NCBI GenBank assembly: GCA_021789355.1 | Contig: JAJYJR010000203.1 | Coordinates: 1-9,247, forward strand | Source: Chloroflexota bacterium | GTDB lineage: Bacteria > Chloroflexota > Limnocylindria > Limnocylindrales > CSP1-4 | Length of the DNA: 9,247 bases | Direction: 5' to 3' | Shown: positions 8,089 through 9,247 of the stretch, piece after piece | Position numbering within the stretch: position 1 is the stretch's first letter | Layout of the letters: every line of letters begins with the position of its first letter | Position numbers and translations under genes: made by a program | The notes under the pieces: model-generated | Seen by the model: the letters and a program-made list of their open reading frames with translations, nothing else | Databases searched by the model: none | Told to the model about the DNA's origin: nothing

Positions 8089-9124
8089 CGCGGAGCGGCT
8101 GCCGATCAGCCTCGTCGCCCAGCATGCGTTCTGCCCCCGACGCGCCTGGCTCGAGGCCGCGGGCGAGGCCACCGATACCTACCAGATGGCCGTCGGCGTC
8201 TCTGAGCACGCGCCTGCCGAGGACGCTGCCTCGAGCCGACCTGATCGCCTGCATCTCGTGGAGGTGGAGCATGTCGGATGGGGCATCGTCGGCCGTTGCG
8301 ACACGATCGAACGCGAGGCCGACGGCTCGCTGACCGTGGTGGAGCACAAGGCGACGCCGATCCGCCGGCGTCCCGAGGTGACCGAACCGATGCGCGTCCA
8401 ACTGGCCCTCCAGGCGGAGTGTTTGCGCTCGATGGGCCAGGTCGTACGCGGGCAGGCCGTCTACTTTACGAGTCATCACGTGCGCGTACCGGTGCCCCTT
8501 GCGTCGACCGACCTGGACCGTGCCTATGCCGAGCTTGCCGCGACGCGGCGCACGATCACAAACCCCACCGCGCCGCCGCCATTGGAGGACGATCCGCGTT
8601 GCACGAGGTGCTCCCATGCCGCGGTGTGCCTACCCGAGGAACGCTCCGCCCAGTGCGTCCGTAGGCGCATCGCTGCCGCCGACCCCGACGCCCAGATCGT
8701 CCATCTCGCCACCCCAGGGTCGCGCGCCTCGCTCCGTGATGGGCGGGTCCGCGTCTCGTACGGCGGAGAGGAGATCGCCTCTATCCCCATCGAGCGTGTC
8801 GACGGCCTCGTGGTGCATGGCAACGTGGATCTCTCGGGAGCCCTCATCCGGGAGCTGCTTTGGCGTCGTCGCGCCATCGTGTGGTGTACGGGTGCCGGCC
8901 ACGTCGTGGGCTGGAGCGTGAGCGGCGCAGTCCCGAATGGCCTCGCGCGGGTGCGACAGCACGCGATCGCGGCACAAGGCCGGCTGGACCTCGCGCGCGA
9001 GTTCGTGGGCGCGAAGATCGCCAACCAGGCAACCTTCCTGCGCCGCAACGGAGACAGGCCCGAGGGGGTCCGCCTGCTCCGCGCGCTGCAGCGGCGCGCC
9101 GCTACTGCGGCCTCTCTAGGCTGA
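8069..9124 (+). CDS. cas4-cas1: Cas4-Cas1 fusion, truncated in the middle of the Cas1 domain
   Basis: This 351-residue product matches the Cas4-Cas1 fusion used in type I-G spacer acquisition, where Cas4 trims prespacers and defines the PAM and Cas1 integrates them with Cas2. The Cas4 part (about 1-200) looks complete: Cys22 in AFCPRR, Asp78 in GRCDTIE, Glu92 and Lys94 in VVEHKA, and the C-terminal iron-sulfur cysteines 178, 181 and 187 (CTRCSHAAVC). Cas1 starts near residue 210 (QIVHLATPG) and follows the family through the beta domain to NQATFLRRN and LQRRAATAASL, then stops after one more residue. A full fusion is about 550 residues. The missing half holds the catalytic Glu, His and Asp residues of Cas1, so integrase activity should be lost. 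None of the three downstream plus-strand frames resumes Cas1, which argues against a simple frameshift and for an insertion or rearrangement. I chose the ATG at 8069, with GAAGAG upstream, inside the csb3 end; the frame is open to 7988. Confidence 0.9.
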   Translation: MPSSLPDAERLPISLVAQHAFCPRRAWLEAAGEATDTYQMAVGVSEHAPAEDAASSRPDRLHLVEVEHVGWGIVGRCDTIEREADGSLTVVEHKATPIRRRPEVTEPMRVQLALQAECLRSMGQVVRGQAVYFTSHHVRVPVPLASTDLDRAYAELAATRRTITNPTAPPPLEDDPRCTRCSHAAVCLPEERSAQCVRRRIAAADPDAQIVHLATPGSRASLRDGRVRVSYGGEEIASIPIERVDGLVVHGNVDLSGALIRELLWRRRAIVWCTGAGHVVGWSVSGAVPNGLARVRQHAIAAQGRLDLAREFVGAKIANQATFLRRNGDRPEGVRLLRALQRRAATAASLG

Positions 9125-9247
9125 ACTTCCAGCGCCCGGCGGGCGGATTCGAGCACGGATCCGGCTCGCTGAGGCGCGCCGTTCTGACTACACGCCGGCG
9201 GGAGCGACCCCGATCAGCTCGAACGCGCGGGCCTGGAGCGGGGTCGG
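9116..9247. mobile_element. Probable end of an insertion sequence interrupting cas1
   Basis: Cas1 similarity ends at about 9112-9118, and the following DNA encodes nothing like Cas1 in any plus-strand frame. About 70 nt further on, a minus-strand reading frame ends at 9188. This is the usual arrangement of an insertion sequence whose transposase stops shortly before its terminal repeat. CTAG occurs at 9116-9119, and the sequence from 9120 (GGCTGAACTTCC) would be the candidate element end. The other end, the inverted repeat partner and the target duplication lie outside the window, so the element class cannot be fixed. A chromosomal rearrangement or deletion joining cas1 to unrelated DNA is the main alternative. 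Confidence 0.45.
9188..9247 (-). CDS. C-terminal tail of a presumed transposase
   Basis: On the minus strand the frame is open from the window edge to a TAG at 9188-9190 and encodes 19 residues, PTPLQARAFELIGVAPAGV. A proline-rich lead followed by LQ-RAFELIG resembles the last helix of several DDE transposases, where a Gln/Arg/Leu-rich helix ending in LLG or LIG closes the protein. The frame runs convergent to cas4-cas1. With only 19 residues I cannot name a family, and an unrelated gene remains possible. The position next to a broken cas1 is the main support for the transposase reading. Confidence 0.4.
   Translation of the reverse strand, partial: PTPLQARAFELIGVAPAGV

Noticed and set aside
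6598..8172. Minus-strand open frame (524 codons) opposite cas3, csb3 and the cas4 start
   Set aside because: Crosses three plus-strand genes with clear motifs and has no recognisable domain.
1..9247. CRISPR array
   Set aside because: I saw no evenly spaced repeats of about 25-40 bases on either strand, including in the leader at 977-1414 and the right edge.
9122..9247. Cas1 continuing in another frame after a simple frameshift
   Set aside because: All three plus-strand frames after 9122 were read and none gives the EG-x-A-x-x-YF block expected next in Cas1.

Overview
The window is about 70% GC and shows the strong G/C third-position bias of a high-GC bacterium. Nothing in it fixes the phylum; a proteobacterium or another high-GC soil or aquatic lineage is plausible. 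The recognisable core is a co-directional type I-G CRISPR-Cas operon (formerly subtype I-U, the Geobacter GSU0051-GSU0057 type): csb1 (cas7), csb2 (cas5-cas6 fusion), cas3 (helicase followed by a C-terminal HD nuclease), csb3 (a short Cas8-like protein) and a cas4-cas1 fusion. Neighbouring genes are 1 nt apart or overlap by 1, 4 and 20 nt, so they are almost certainly co-transcribed and translationally coupled.

Layout: positions 1-162 hold the C-terminal end of a DUF1269-like protein on the plus strand. Positions 273-976 (minus strand) hold a decayed tyrosine recombinase (phage-type integrase), with a frameshift next to a C5 run and no active-site tyrosine. Positions 977-1414 have no convincing gene and form the probable promoter/leader region of the cas operon; they contain a 7-7-7 inverted repeat at 1322-1342. 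Positions 1415-9124 are the cas operon. From about 9116 to the right edge the sequence appears foreign to the operon: the Cas1 part of cas4-cas1 stops there, and a minus-strand reading frame (9188-9247) ends in what looks like the C-terminus of a transposase.

How the genes work together: Csb1 would form the crRNA-bound backbone. Csb2 would cap the crRNA and process pre-crRNA. Csb3 would be the large-subunit equivalent used in target/PAM recognition. Cas3 would unwind and cut the target. All four look intact, so interference could still work if an array is present elsewhere. The spacer-acquisition gene is broken: Cas4 is complete with its nuclease and four-cysteine residues, but the attached Cas1 ends before the segment carrying its catalytic residues. 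No cas2 and no CRISPR array lie in this window. The system itself is a known subtype. The most notable points are the apparent insertional loss of Cas1 and the integrase relic on the other flank, which together suggest a mobile, eroding locus; I do not see an undescribed system here.
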